Shown here: in pieces, positions 36,501 to 50,790 of the stretch | Layout: each line of letters begins with the position of its first letter | Numbering within the stretch: the stretch's first letter is position 1 | Source of the DNA: Hoplostethus atlanticus | Lineage: Eukaryota; Chordata; Actinopteri; Trachichthyiformes; Trachichthyidae | NCBI GenBank assembly: GCA_034670405.1 | Contig: JAXDDX010000119.1 | Coordinates: 1,059,501-1,123,500 of the forward strand | Length of the DNA: 64,000 nucleotides | Direction: 5' to 3' | The notes under the pieces: model-generated | What the model saw: only the letters and a program-made list of their open reading frames with translations | Told to the model about the DNA's origin: nothing | Databases searched by the model: none | Program-made: the position numbers and the translations under genes

Positions 36501-39018
36501 CTTGACATTTTCAAATAGTCCTGTCTGATTTTCCTCTGAAAAATTGAATAAATAATCTTCGACTGACTGCTCTTTTCATCTTTTAGAGGCCACTTTTACG
36601 CACTGAACAAGAGTTGAAACAGGTAAATCATTTGGCGTCATGTCCATGGAAAAGGCACAGTAGACAATGAATGCAAGCATGAAAATATGGCTCCTCCCGC
36701 AGAAATAATAGTGCATGCCTCATAAATGTTCGTACCAGTATCATATTGATATAAGTTATTGCCACATTGACTTTCGCAAGAATTTGGACACAGAGGTAAA
36801 TACCGTTCAGGTGGTGTGACGTAGAGCTCCGCGTTACAGAGTGCAGAAGACTTTCAACTCAGTGAACACCTCCCACCCCGACTTTTTCCCAGCCTGATGT
36901 ATTAGTCGGAGGGAGGGAGAGAGTCGGAGTGGAGAATAGAAAATGAATAGGTTCGTGAGCTGCAGGGTGGCCTGTTAGAAGAATTGTACTAATAAAACAG
37001 GCCACAAAACACAGTAGGTAAATGTCAGCAGACTGCTTGGTAGGGGGATGAGGATTTGGGAGGAAGAAATATCACTGCGACAAAACACTGCAACAACTGC
37101 TCCATTTGCTGCTCCAACAAGTGCTCTGTTGCTGCGTGAGCAACAGGTATTTTACAAAGCATGCCAGGGGATAGACTGAAGATTTACCTCATAAATCACA
37201 TGTGCTATCCCTTCTGAATTGACTCCAGTTCAAAATCCGTACCATATTTTTTACACATTGATTTGTTGTGTCGTGACAGAGCTGATTCATTCCTTGCCTG
37301 TGTTGACGTGTACGATAAGGTTACGTAACACGTTTAGCCGGGCTGGCTTTAATGTTAGCACATAGCTCTACCCAGATGCTGCTGGTAGAGCCACACTCTG
37401 CTGCGGCAGGCGTCGCCACAGCAACCAGGCCAGAAGGAGACCGAGAGAAAGAGCGAGCTCGACACACACTTCTCCTCCTGCATGAGTATGAAAGCCACAG
37501 ATCAAACTACGACTCTGAGATTAAACAAGCCTCTCCACCCCTCGCCGTATCTCTGTCACCCGTGAAGCGCGGGAGAAGGTAAAGATAAAGATGACAAGCG
37601 ATGTTTAGAGATGTGCCGGCATTTACAAGATTATGAAGTGCGTCACACCGGCGTCAGTTCAGCTCATCAACATTCAGTCACAAATATTGTGTAGTGGGAA
37701 GGAAAGCCGATGAATCGAACTGAAACAAACCCCCCTCGTACACGACACGCTACTCACACCTTCAGCAAGAGGGCATCAATAAAACATATAACTGGCTCTT
37801 GGGGAACGTTGGAAGGGTCAGTGATAAAATGTGTATATCAGCAAAATTGTCCCAGAAAACTACAGCAGGGCATTTAGGCTACTATTAAAGGCAGTGGTCC
37901 TCAAACTTTGTGTATGGTGAAGGAACTGCAATGAGGCAAGAGACACAAGTCTCAGCTTCTTAGCAAGATCTTTAAAAATACCTTTCTGTGTACAAATGTA
38001 AGTATTCAAGAGGTACAAGGCATACCTTACTCCCTGACACTACATTAGGAGTAGCTGGAGTATCATCATCAGTGGTGCTAGGAACAGGATGATACTCAGT
38101 CTAACTTAGGAGCTGAATGAAAGCATAATATCTTTTATGAATCGTTTGCATTAATGGAATAAAAAAAAAGAAGGAACGTAGAACGACTGGTCAAGCACAC
38201 TCCAGAGGCAGTGTGTGGTCCTCCAGGATGAACATTAGGGGAGAGGCGTGGTCAGACCCAGATGACCAGGGTCACCGGGGTTTAACAGCTCATGCTGGTC
38301 GGTGACCGCTCTAGCCAGGGAGGGCCATTGATGAATGCTCCGATGGAGCCAGAGGAGGTGCTTTAAAAGGTTGCGGTGTGCTGCAGTGAGACTAAAAATA
38401 ACCTGCCAGCCTCTGATATCCCCCTAAGCCATCTGCCCCTTTTATAATTATCCCCATAACAACCACTCACTCTATTTCTGTTGTCTTTTCCTTCCATGAA
38501 CAATTGCTTTTAAAGATTCCATCTGCTCTGCCAAAGAGAAGCCAGGAGAATTCAAGCTTTTGTTTGTCTCTCTGACTCATTTACACGTGAGGTGAACATG
38601 AAACATTTTTACATCTATCACTTTGGAGCAGGAGGCCTATACTTCTTGAGCTATGGAGCTCTACTAATTTTGGACAACTATGTAGCAGCATATGCAATGT
38701 AATAGATTGTAAATTGTGATGGCAATATAAACCAGCCATAAATTGGCAGTTGAAACTTCTCCCATTGCACCATCTCTATAAAAGGTCTGAGTAATTGCTG
38801 TCCATCTGTGCCTCCTTTTGAAATCCAACGCCAACTGTGTGTAATTATTTCACTGTAAGCAGGACATATTTAGGAAGCTTCACCCCAAACAAGCAGACCT
38901 GCTTGGGTGCTGTAATTTCAATCACCAATCATAATAGCAGCTGCCTGTGGCAGAAAGAGTGTGGGTGTCATAGCATGTCTTTAGATACATGTGCTGCAGC
39001 TACAGTTAATACAGGCCA

Positions 39019-39450
39019 ATAAATCAAATCAAATCACATTTATTTGTATAGCCCTTAATCACCGTTACAGTCTCTAAGGGCTTCACAGTGCCCAACATGT
39101 GAAAATAATAAATGGTTAGTACACGACATCCCCCAGCCTTAGACCCTCACAAAGGACAAGGAAAAACTCCCACAAACCCTCACTGGGAAAATTGGGAGAA
39201 ACCTTGGGAGGGGCTACTCAGAGAGGGATCCCCCTACCAGGACGGTTGGGCGTGCAATAGATGCCGAGTTTGGGCAGGCAGCGTATACACAATATATGAA
39301 AGTTTATTTTGGTGGGACATCCAGATCTGATGGGGCGGCATCACAGCAACGGCAACTCAGTCAGCGTCATCATAGGACTAGGGGACCATGCAGGCGCCAA
39401 CACTGCCCAGATAGGAGAACGCAACGTCCAATACTGGCCCGCCACTGCAC
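39019..39450. repeat. Common teleost interspersed repeat
   Basis: It opens with aaatcaaatcaaatcacatttatttgtatagccctt. Then come aaaggacaaggaaaaactccc, gggagaaaccttgggaggggct and gagggatccccctaccagga, a combination I know as widespread in fish genomes and 3' UTRs. No intact coding frame. I believe it is a retroposon-derived 3' segment, but the class is uncertain. Confidence 0.6.
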
Positions 39451-41189
39451 AAGGTTCCATATTTTCAAATGTACTATGGCTCAGGATAAGTAGAATTTTA
39501 GTTACATTTAAAGTTAAAAGTTTAAGGTTAGTTTAGTTAAATTGTATTAATAATTAATTCATTTTAATTTATTAAATTGTATTAATTAAACTGAATGTTA
39601 ACAGGCAGAACACACAGTCACAATACTGGACCCTGATTGGCCGACGACACCAGCTCCTTTAATTCAAATGAGGTAAACCTGCAGAGTGGAGGCTTTCCAG
39701 TTCAATGCTGCAAACTGGAAAACTTTTTGGAATTCTGTAGTGAGGACAAGGAGCCAATCAGGACCCAGTCCAGTTATGATGTGTTTCCTGGAGTGGGTCT
39801 GAAACAGGCTTTTAAAAAAGGCTGAATTTTTGAAAATGCAATAACTTTAAATTAAACCACTCAAACAAAATCTAATTTTACCAATGTTCATTTAATATTC
39901 ATTCCCATTATGTGGGCTCTTTCACTAACTGAGCTGATTCCAGACCAAAACACTCTCACAGCCTTACAGCCAAACTGATCATCATAACCACCTCTCACCA
40001 CAGGAACAATGGCATTACTCATCCAAAACACCAGAAACCATTTTCATTCCCCACCGGTGGGGACAACGGTCTGTTTAAACAATAGCGAGTGGCAGTGCAT
40101 TGTTTCTCTCTCATTTTTCCTCTCTATCTCTCCCTCTCTCTCTTCTGCTGTCTCACCGTCTGCATGGTAAACAGTGATGACCTTGAATGTCAAGGTCACA
40201 CATCACTGTTTAGCCTCCTTATCCCTCACGTAAGAGCCACACTCAACAAGGCTTTAAAAGCCAGTGAGTATTGTGGTGATATACTGGTGAAGGTTGCTCA
40301 CACACGCTTATTGAGACCTTTAACAATTCAACTTATTGTGATATGTCAGACCACAACAAGTGGGGAGAAGAGTGTACTCTGTGGGACTCAAGGAGGAGAT
40401 AACAACAGATCTGAAGAGACTCCAGTACCAGGGAGAGTAGGGGAATAATTAATAAATGAAAACACATAAAGGCTCTCAGACGGTAACCATTGGCTCTTGC
40501 TGTCACAATCCCCTTATATTTAATAAGATCAGAAACCTAATTTCACTGATCACCATGTCACAAAGCTCTGTGAACACTACAGGGATTCAAAAATGTGCTC
40601 GCAAGCTGCCAACTGCAACAGATGTTTTCACTCCATTCTAACTACAATATATGCATGTTCGCACGTGTACGCAGATTTCATCCGCATAGCGCTTAGCCAT
40701 ATAAATACCAAGTGTAAATGTCAGATCAGATTAGTTTTTTAGCATTTTGCCTGAAGTCCATAGTAGAGAGAGACAGGAACCATTGGGGTCTTGTGGAAGA
40801 AAAAAAAACCCAAACAAGGGTAGAGAGACTTATTGGCCAGGTACGTTCCACTAACAAACATCTCCTCCCCCAACACTATTTTGGAAGTTGCGGCATCTTC
40901 AGGTGAGCCCCAGCCTGGACAACTGGGATTTGTTTTCAGACATTTCAACAGGAAACTGTCCCTATACGGGAGGTGCAGAATTTCCGCAAGCAAATATATG
41001 GTCTAGCCAACCAATCAGCAAGCCTTTTATGAAGAAAAATCTTTTATGGAGATACTGTCAGAATGCGTCATGGTGCATAGTAACAGTTCTATGTTGAATG
41101 AGAATCATGCACATCACACCGCCAACACAAGTGCAAATCCCTGTAATCGTTTGACATAAACATTGCACTGCACTACTTGATCATTACAG

Positions 41190-41928
41190 ACAGTGATCAA
41201 AATACCATGGCGAGAAGAAAATCTTTGGCACTTCCCCGGCACAATGCCCCGCAAACTGCGGTCATAAAAATACAGCCCTATGGGAGAGAGAGAGGACAAT
41301 GAAAAGCAAGAAAGATCCCAGGCTGGATTCAAACCCAGGACGTTGTGCGTACATGGTATGCGCCTAAAGCCTGATTTATGCTTCTGCGAGTCTGCGTACA
41401 TGCGCGGGTGTTGCTCGCAGACGTCCTCGTGGGTGTTTGCCAAGATATTGGCACGTTAACGCGTACAGTGGACAGTGTCCAGTTACTGAACCAGTACAGA
41501 AAACGAATCCAGTTACGGAAACCTGTTTTCACCCGCGGTAAAAGAGACGTGCTCGTTACGTTGTAGTGGTATGTTGTATCAATTTGTTTTTTTTTTTTTT
41601 GCGAACCTCATCGCTCCTCAAACAGCTCCGTTGCTATTCTCTGTTTGATTTAGTTTGTTTGTTTTAGCTCCATTTTGTGTCTTGGCCAAACCCCCGACGC
41701 TACTGGCTTTACTCCCCTGCTCAATCAATCAATCAGCATTGGTTTGACAGAAAACTGCAGCTATGCGTTGTTGAGATTTGGGAGGTGTGCGTCTACCTGT
41801 CTGCGAGCATCTGCGGATTACCCTTACCCATAAACCCCTTCTCTGCGTAGCTAATCGTAGACGTTTACGCGTATCTACGCAGAAGCATAACTCGGCCTTT
41901 AGCCAACTGAGCCACCCGGACGCCACCA
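41190..41928 (-). mobile_element. tRNA-derived SINE, split by a MITE
   Basis: Read on the minus strand, the head GTCCGGGTGGCTCAGTTGGCTAAAG (41904-41925, box A) is separated from GGTTTGAATCC (box B, about 41326-41336) by 534 bp of MITE. If the MITE is skipped, the two boxes are about 50 bp apart, as in a tRNA. The body continues to about 41190. It is not a tRNA gene: there is no acceptor-stem pairing and the body is SINE-like. Confidence 0.65.
41366..41899. mobile_element. Terminal-inverted-repeat MITE nested in the SINE
   Basis: The ends taaagcctgatttatgcttctgcgag and the inverse of cgcagaagcataactcggcctt form about 30 bp imperfect inverted repeats. The terminal style (GCCTGATTTATGCTTCTGCG) recalls PIF/Harbinger-type fish MITEs, an inference only. 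The flanks agree over TA at most. The interior matches 30308-30525. No transposase. Confidence 0.7.
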
Positions 41929-42922
41929 CAAACATATTTTTAATGTTTCTATTGAGTCATGTGAGAATGGCCGGCCAGGACAAGTCTAGCATCTTTGCTA
42001 CATAGCAACCTTCCTGAACAGAATGAATCAATACTGTAGGAGAGGAGCACAAGAGTGGTGGCTGGATGCCATTCCAGTTTAATGGCCCCCTACTGAGATG
42101 GCAATCTTGGCTTGGGGCTTCCTGTTGTGCAGCCATTTAATTCTTTAGTCTGATTCTTCTTTCCAACTTCACAACCCATTTAGAGACAATTCTAGTTAAT
42201 TTTATACCTAGATTTAGACTCTTCTGTTATATTTCTGGGAAACTGGCAATATCTACCATAAACCCTGAGGTACAGGCATCACTGCACTAATGCACAAGGC
42301 ACATTTGAGTTAAAAATCCATTTATTTGAGGATGGTGTAGTAGCACTTTAATCCAGGATGACTGTTGAGGACCCCGGACTCCAGTTGTAAGTTGAATTGG
42401 TCTTTTTGTGTCACTGTAATTCCAACTCTGCTCGGTCCACATCCACAGCAATATTGACTATTATCTCAGAAAGCTCTGCAGCAGTCTCACATGGAGGTGA
42501 CCAATAGAGTTGTAAACACCACCAAACCACCCTGGGGGCGAAAAGACTTAAAAAAAAAATGCCCCCATTATATCTACTAGCTAAACCAACAAACTCATGC
42601 AGTGTCATTAGTGGCGAAGTGTGCACTTCCCTGCAGATGCAATCCATTTTCCTCTGCTACAGTATTTAGATATCCATTAAAATGAATTGATGGCGCATAC
42701 AGCAAACAAACAGTCTTTTTTTTCAAGTGAGCATAATAACATACTTCAGAACCAGTGGTGGGATTTCCTGGCTGTGGACAGAATTTTTACATAGGTGCTC
42801 ATATATCTGTACTGTGTCCACCATCATTTGAGTTAAACGGAAGAGATCGGCCTCACTACACAGATCATTCTTCCAATTACTTGGGTATCGATCACATTAC
42901 TCTGAAAACTATTGGTGTGTCT

Positions 42923-43233
42923 TAGGCCTTGTTCACTGACTGACTACTCCATTACTCTACGGTACGCCGGAAGTTCACTCATTCCTATGGGAGACAATTT
43001 TGACGTAGCGACAACACAAAGCTGCCTCGTGGACAGCGGAGTGACAGACAACTTGTCTCCAGTCCGTCTTGACTCAGCTAACTTAACCAGAAGTATTCTT
43101 GACTGGATTTGTGAGCTATTTTCGTATGTCACAGTAAAGTCTGCTGTACTGCAGGGTAATGCAAGGAGTTATTACCATCAGAGCAAAAAAAAAAACCGGA
43201 AAAGTTTTCTTATGCTACTGTGAATGAGTCCTA
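42923..43233. mobile_element. Possible MITE with short inverted ends
   Basis: Starts taggccttgttcactg and ends with the inverse of taggactcattcacag (12 of 16 positions pair). No clear target duplication. Weak call. Confidence 0.3.
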
Positions 43234-44319
43234 TGACATCAGGGGCTGAAATGCACAGACCTAACTGCATGATCTACGGCCACATGGGGAGTATTCCAGC
43301 CCACCTTCTAATCAGACAGTCTATTACAGTGCTGTTAAACAGCAGTTGTAGTAATACAGCACACATACCAGTAATGGGAAAATTGGCGTGAGAGACCGGA
43401 GGGTGAACACAGGGTATTGTTCTGTAATGCGTCTCATAAGTATATCACTCTGAAATTAGGGGTGAGAGGCAGAGCGGGGTACTAAGCAGCCTCAATGACA
43501 AAACATCATACCGATGGAGCCAATGTAATATCCAGAATACCACACATTATATATTTTATAATGTGGAAGTGTCGATCTACTGGGAGACGTGTGAACAAAC
43601 TGAATGTTTGCCAGATATAATAGGTGGGAAATAGAGAGATTAGCTATGATTTGGCACTAAGAGAGGAGTGATGGGAGCTAAAGGAAACCACAATTCCTTA
43701 TTACTCTGCTGCCTCCTAATCCCCTGCAAGATAAAATCAATGTCTATTCTATCAAAAGGACAGAAATTAGATTTAAAAAGCAATGGTCAATCAGATGGGA
43801 TCTCAAAAGAGACCCACCGCAAAATTATGTTTGGGCTTATCACAGTGTTTACTCAAGAAAATCAATTTCTGATGCTATAGAGGAGGCGTATGGTACAATA
43901 TGGCACTGTCTCAATTGAGCACTGCTGTAGATCATTTCCCCTGGACTCAGAGCTATCCACTTATGCACAGCAATGCACAAAACCTGCTATCAATACAAGA
44001 GCATTATGACATGGACTAAAGGTCATTTGATCGATCTAAACAATTGTGTAATTAAGGGTTTCTGTAAACTTAAAGTCAAAAGGAACCTAAAATCAACTTA
44101 AAACGTACATCTGTGGTCATTCCATCCCATATTATCATTATTGTACATACAAGTGTAGTGGAGGTATTAAATTGATGAAATTCTTCACTAAGACTTCAAG
44201 AAGTCATAAACTCCTTTCACTTCATGAAACAAGTCAAGGAGTGTGTGCGTGCACTTGTGCACATACACAAAAACGCAGAAGGAAATCCGGTAAGCTAAAT
44301 TCATCCACCCTAACACTAT

Positions 44320-44713
44320 TTAAAGCTGCACAAGGCAACTTTGCAATTAGCAGCAGGAGATAACTGAACTTTCGATGGTTTGAAGGACTTCACTACCCAG
44401 AAATGATGTCATGCGATGTCAGTAAACTGCTACACACTACTTTGACTTCAATTTCTTCTTGTTGGTGTCTGGTGGGATGGAGAAGATGTAGAGGTTCAAC
44501 CATCGTTGGGGAGTCCAGCTTTCTGTGGACAGAGCGCTTGCTTGCTCACTGCTGTTTACGAGATAGTTTAGTACCGCCAATGAGAAATTAAATTAATTTG
44601 GGTAATTAGGGCGAAACTACTTAAGAGGAGTGGGACGCTCTGCACTGTTTCAGCCCCAATTCGCGATTGAGGCCAATAAGACTGGTGTATTTTTACATAC
44701 ATACATACTTTAA
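44320..44713 (+). mobile_element. TTAA-flanked MITE, copy 3
   Basis: TTAA at 44320-44323 and 44710-44713. It begins aaagctgcacaaggcaactttgc and ends gattgaggccaataagactggtgtatttttacatac. It shares gagtccagctttctgtgga and the last 45 bp with copies 1 and 2. Non-coding. Confidence 0.65.
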
Positions 44714-47700
44714 TTCTTTAGGGTTTATTCTTCCACGAGTGTTACTCCTCTACGTCTCTCCCTAATAAACATCGCACATCAGCTAAACATTAGCCATAGC
44801 AAGAATAAGGCAGTGGTCTTGGCATTCATCCCTGTGTCCTTCACTCTCCTTCAACTCCCCCAGGAGAAAACACATGCACCTGTAACCAAACAGCATTAAA
44901 AGTCTAATGATCTTATTTTTCCATTTTCTGCATATAATTTACTGCCACTTGCCCTCAATTAAACAAGGACTCTAGATTGCGGCCGTGAGTTTGGGATTGG
45001 TGTCAGAAAGCTGAAGAATCAAGTCTAATCAAGGTACACGGCTCATAGAAACCCTGGTCTGTATGAGGTGGGAACAATCAGATGACTGCAACAGCCTCAG
45101 AAGATATTTATACAGAAGCTCTCCTATTAGTCTTAATATAGATCTGCCCTACACGATTCTACAGTGACTCCAGGCTACTTTCACCTCTAGCAGGCCTAAA
45201 TGTCTGCTTTTACAAAGCATATAATAAAGGATGGAAAGTTGCTGATGAAAAGTTACTAATCAAACACTGTTAGCATAAGAGATTTCCTAATCCCACTGAG
45301 GCATGCAGCACAGGCAGCCACGAATCTAACTGTGGACACCAAGGATCGAGTCTGAAGGCACTGGCCCATGTCTGAGCCGAGCTGGCTAGGAGACGAGGGT
45401 TCAACAGGGTCTTGTCATCCTGTACAATGTAATGAGCCTTTAAAGGCGAATCTCTGGTAATCACATATAGATGGAAAATAATTAGGACTATGTTCCCCCG
45501 GCAGATTTCAACAGCCAGAATGTTGAGGGAGGGGAAAAAAACAGCAGTGTTAAATCGAATCTGATAATCCAACAGTGTGCTGATTTAAACCAAATCCGAA
45601 CGGCTATTCTCATAGCCAATGGCCACGTGGCAAGACAGTACTTTCACAGCGCAGAGAGATTATTTTTAGTTATCGATGATATATTATCCAGTGCAAAAAG
45701 AAGGAGGTTCCCCTCTATCCTGGATTCAGTGGTTTTCCTTGTCTGATTGATTACCTTATTTCCACTATACTGGGGAAAAACAGACTGTATCCAAGGTAAT
45801 TTTCCAAAACTAAGTCATCATTATCAATTTTAAAACGGTTTGCTCTGAAATCAAGCTCATTGGGTCTAGAATCACAAAAAATGTCATTATAAAATGCTCA
45901 TATTGACCCATTGATAACCTTCAGTATGTTATCTGGCATCTTCTCCAACTCGTCTGGGGGAGACGTCTCTCTCTACAGAAGGCTCTTAAGGACTTTGAAG
46001 ATAATTTGTTCCTCTCATTTGTCAAGCAGTTCCTCCAACATCGCTGAACATCAAGCTCTTTGACAGAATGTGGTCCTGCGTCATTTCTCTAATAACATCT
46101 TTGTGCAGCTCAAGACTTATTAAATCTGGAATTATTTTTTTCTTCAACCCCAAGCCTGCAAGGCAAAGAGACGATCATTATAATTAATTGGATACTACCT
46201 TACTCATAGGAATATTCATTTGGTTTGATATATATTACAGCACAACAGTCTAATATAAGAAAACTGGGATCCGGTCCATAGAGGGCTCTATAACAGATAG
46301 CTGTTAATCTGGCAATTTAAAAAAAGAGTGCTTGTGTTGGTGTGTGAAAGGGAGGTAGAGAAATGGGTTCTTGTGTCCTACAAAACAATCCAAACAAACA
46401 TGTGGTATCAGGCTATCATGGCCAGGCAAAGTAAGCACAATATCTACTACGGGGCGAGGGCTTTAGCCCGAAAACAAACAGTGAGAAGCACAACAACAAA
46501 CTAAAGCACTGCACATGTGTGTGAGAACTGCACTGCCTGAGAACGGTTTCAATGAAACACAAAGCCTCTATCGCCGACAAATATTTGCTCACTAGGACAG
46601 TATGGCACTTGATTGAGCAGGGAACACACGGCACTGTAAAGTATCCACCTCTTGGTCCTCTTGACATAATCTCAAAGAATGGAAAACCAAACAACATGGA
46701 CAATTGCCTGCCATCTCAATTCCACAGAGAACACTGGAACAACAACACGAGGTGGAGGTGCTTGTTTGAGGAGGCATGGGGGGGTGGGGGGCTGGCAGCC
46801 ACTAACTGTTCTCCAGCAAAATCAAACTCATTAGCAGTGTTCCCCTGGGAGATTCATTGTAGTGTATTCTAAACATGGTTGCTGTCATATGCCGCACCAC
46901 ACACTTGCTTCCATTTCCCTGCCTCATTACGTTGCTCCGCCTCCCTCACTCTTCTCTTAATACCTCCAACCCTAATTATGCAAACGAATCCAATTTACCT
47001 CCGACATTAAGACCCTAATATGTGGAGATACCTTCAGGCGTGGATGGTAACAGGATTCCTGTCGAAGTCGCAACCTTTAGCCAATTGAAGCCAATTGAGA
47101 AAAGAAACCACTGTTGTTTTGCTGATATCCACATTGAGCTTTGGTTAATGAGGTAGAACTCCAGTTGGAATGGTTCGCCTTCAGGAGATGGATCTCCTCC
47201 AATCCAAGGAGATGGTACTTTTTCAAAATTACATAAGCTCCTCATATGAAAACCTATTTAATTTATTTTTGAAGATACACTGAAATGGGAAAGGATATGC
47301 ACAGCAAAAGCAAATTTGTAAAAATGCGGCAAATTAGTATTGATCTTAGCTGGTGGTGTTTCAGTTGTAATAAATCTATCATGACTTCAAGAGTGAAGGC
47401 TACAGTTATAGAGAATCCAATGTAAAGATCACACAAGATCCCATAGAAGGTTCCTGCTCAGACCACGTGCACATGCAAGTACAGTACACAGCGACCACTC
47501 AAAAGTGGTTGTCATTGGTTGTTACGAGTTGTCGTGTACACGGTGACCACAAATATGGAAGCCTCACGTGAGCACGCATCATGAACTACAACCTGTGTTG
47601 CTGCTTTGGAACTGAACATCCTGACAGCTAAAAGCCCTGGGACATGAGCTGTGAGCACCAGGATAGGCCTGTTTTGAGGGTGATCTCTCAAACTAGAACA

Positions 47701-50094
47701 AGTTCACAAACAAGCACAAAGAACAAGATGTCATCATTGACTTCAAATGATGGTTTGCAATGGTGAAAGTGTCCCCTCCTTGACGGATGTGAATAGTGCC
47801 TCTGTACACCCCGAGCACAATCTAATCGTAGATACTTGAAGAAGGGCTGGTCACAAAGTTCAAGCCTCTAAAGAAAGTTATTTAAAATTGAAATGCGGAG
47901 GGTCACACAATGCAGATACAGTGATGACTGTCAGAGGATTTCCCAGGCAGGGGTACAGAAACTTTTTTTATGTGAACTCTCCCACACTGCTTTTTAGTTC
48001 CTGAGCAGCTAATAAGGTACAATCCAACACTGTGGTTTATCTACTTATACGTGGCAAAAGGTTTACATCTTGTAAGAACATGCAGCGGAGACATTTCTTT
48101 TGCAAGAGCTACTTTTGGGGAAGGGAAGAGATAAAAATGGAAAGCGAGAGAGCATGAGATATTTGCCATAATGTCTTTATGGATGGCAGTATGTCATGGA
48201 TCAAAATAGATGTCATGTTACGGTTTATACTGTGTCTACAAAGAACAGAGATACAGAATGAAATATAGAAAATTATAACTGACTCAAAGTTTGCAATCAA
48301 TATCTTTTTGCCTGAGGAGTTTAGCACTTAATTAGTCAACGCAAATTTTTCCCTTCAAAGACTCAAAATTCAACTAGACGAAAAAGGGACGAAAAAGGGA
48401 GTGCTATGAGATACATGGCTCTCCTGGAGAATTATCGGTGCACAGCAGACAGACTAAGGTAATGAGCTGTCAGTACTGGGCTGGGGGGCAAATCGCTATA
48501 GACAGCAAAGCTACCCACAAGGTTATTACTCCCTCAACATAACGACCAGCAATCAATGTCTCGCTCAAACAAGTCATGGTCAATCAGAAAAGTTATTCCA
48601 GTCACCCAAGCAGGACTGCAGGGGTATCTGGCAGTCAACTAGCGACAATGAACCTAGAGCAAAGTCCTCTCATTAAAAACACACTCTGCCCCCCCTTTGC
48701 TCATAGAAACTCAATTCCGCTGAGATTCTTTATCTCACTTAGTAAACAAAACAGTCATTACTGTGAAAAAGATGCTACTTTACTTAGGGGGCGTCGTGCT
48801 GTTTGTTAAAGAACATCTTAATGACATTTAGTGAGTCTGACAACACTGGATCCAAGGTTTATAATAAAGGCACTCATTATTTATGTGTGTGTGTGTTTCT
48901 GCAGGTGTGTGTTTGTGTGTGCTCGTCACCCTGGGTAAGACCCAAAAGGTAAATCTAAAAGACCAGGTTCAGCCATTGCCATCGTCTCTGTTCTGGTCTC
49001 TCGGCAATGCCTCGGTGCGGTTCGTGTAATGATTGCACTATTGTATTTTTAACACATTTCAATTACCGCCCTTCTCACCACGTTGGAGATGAATGCGCTT
49101 CATTTCAGATACCAGAGTACAAGGCAGCATACAAACAATGTGGATGAGCACCATGCGTGACTCAGGCTGCAGAGAGCACTGTGAGCGCAGCGCTTGTAAG
49201 GGAATACCTGTTGTAGGCCTGCCGCTGTGCTCTGCCGGGGGCTGGTGAACTAAAAGATATTACCTAACACCAGCCAAAATAAAATGTAAGAAACAAAATG
49301 TCACCTGATCCATTTTCAATGTTGGATTGTGTATAGGAGAAGTACCTTATGAAACACTCAAAGGGTCAAATTTAAAACTTGATCGCTTACTTTTTCTTTT
49401 ATTTTTTTGTTCTCATATGAATTGTTTCTTTTTATCTCATCACATGGGAATAACGTTGAGTCCAGAGCAACCCTGAGAGTTACCCTTACTGGTTTACCTG
49501 CCATTTATCTGGAGCCTGGCGGTGTTAATTTCAGACCCTGAATGTGTGTATCCATTGTGTTCATAACCATAGATCAAAATAGACTAATAAAAAGTAGAGA
49601 GGTCCTTGTGCTCACAGTAATGGTTATGATTATAGGCACAACTAGCAGGGATCATTATCGTTGTCGTTATTACCGCTGGACGGAATGACAGCTCTCATGT
49701 CCGTGGCGTTAACTCACTCGGGTTGATGGGAGTTTGCTCAATGTGATTAATGGAGAAATAATCTGGAATCTCTCAAACAGCCCAGTGAAGGTCAGAGAGA
49801 ATTACCCTATGCTGAGCAATCCAAGTTTCTAGCCTCCAAATTAAATCACGCTGAGCCGCAGTACATCTCTAACCTCTCTCCCATCAATCACCCCGCTAAA
49901 GCAGGTACCAAAACACACTCTCTCCATCAGTCTGGGCGGCTCTATTCATCTTCCCCTTTCTCCTCTTCCTCCCCTCCGTTCTCACAGTAGATCACTCACT
50001 CAGTCCATCAAACCTCCCTGCATCCTCCACACCTGTCCACCAGCCAGACTCTGGCCCCTCCGTTTCTCCCTCGAGTCACTCCTCGACTCTCTCA

Positions 50095-50106
50095 CCCCCC
50101 CCCCCC
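50095..50106. repeat. C12 homopolymer
   Basis: Uninterrupted C run in a pyrimidine-rich stretch (about 49920-50230). Confidence 0.85.
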
Positions 50107-50647
50107 AACCATTCAACAAGTGATTTGCAACTTGCTTGTCCCATCAATCCTCATGAGTCAAAGTTAATGTCTTCCTCCTGCTCTCTCCTGTTCATTCTTA
50201 TCCCAGGTCCTCTCCCTCCGCCCCCCCTTCCTCTGTCTCTCTCCATCCCAGCCTTTCCTATCAGCGTTCCATTAACACTGCCAGCTCAATCACTTAATCA
50301 AATCTGCCTTTTCACTTGTTCCGGTCATATCTCCTCCTCTAAATGTGACCCAGACCTTGCTGCAAGTTGGCGGTGTCTGTAAAAGGAGAGGTGGGTTCTC
50401 ATCAAGATGATGAGAACAGCTTTGATTTGAGTCCTTTGTTTGACGGGTTTAAGTGGTAATCTGCAAGAGCTGTGTGGTTTTAAAAAAAATGTAGTCTCCA
50501 TCTTTGTCTCTCAGCCTCACAGCTCTTCCCAGAGATCACCTGTCAATCAAACAGTGTGTCCAGTACCGTGACGTTTTTCTCCTTGGAGTTTTTGTTGGTG
50601 AAGTCTGAGTTTCTGTAGGTGGCGCTCTTTTCTTTGTTTATTGTGGC

Positions 50648-50790
50648 TATCACTGCTCATGCTAACTACCCAGTTCTATCTAGTTCTATCTATTTATGGC
50701 ATTTATTCGCTGTTGCTAGACTGATTATAGGTTAAATCACTACTGCCTATATCAATTGGTGATATAGAGTAGCAAAACAAACATGTATTT
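50648..50790 (+). repeat. Dispersed repeat, copy A
   Basis: Shares ctgctcatgctaactaccca, gtaggttgaat-type and tatatcaa(t/c)..gatagA(g/a)agtagcaaaa and catgtatttag with 57588-57742. Unknown family. Confidence 0.5.

Noticed and set aside
41326-41925. A split tRNA gene on the minus strand
   Set aside because: Box A and box B are tRNA-like but stem pairing is lost and the flanks are SINE and MITE sequence.
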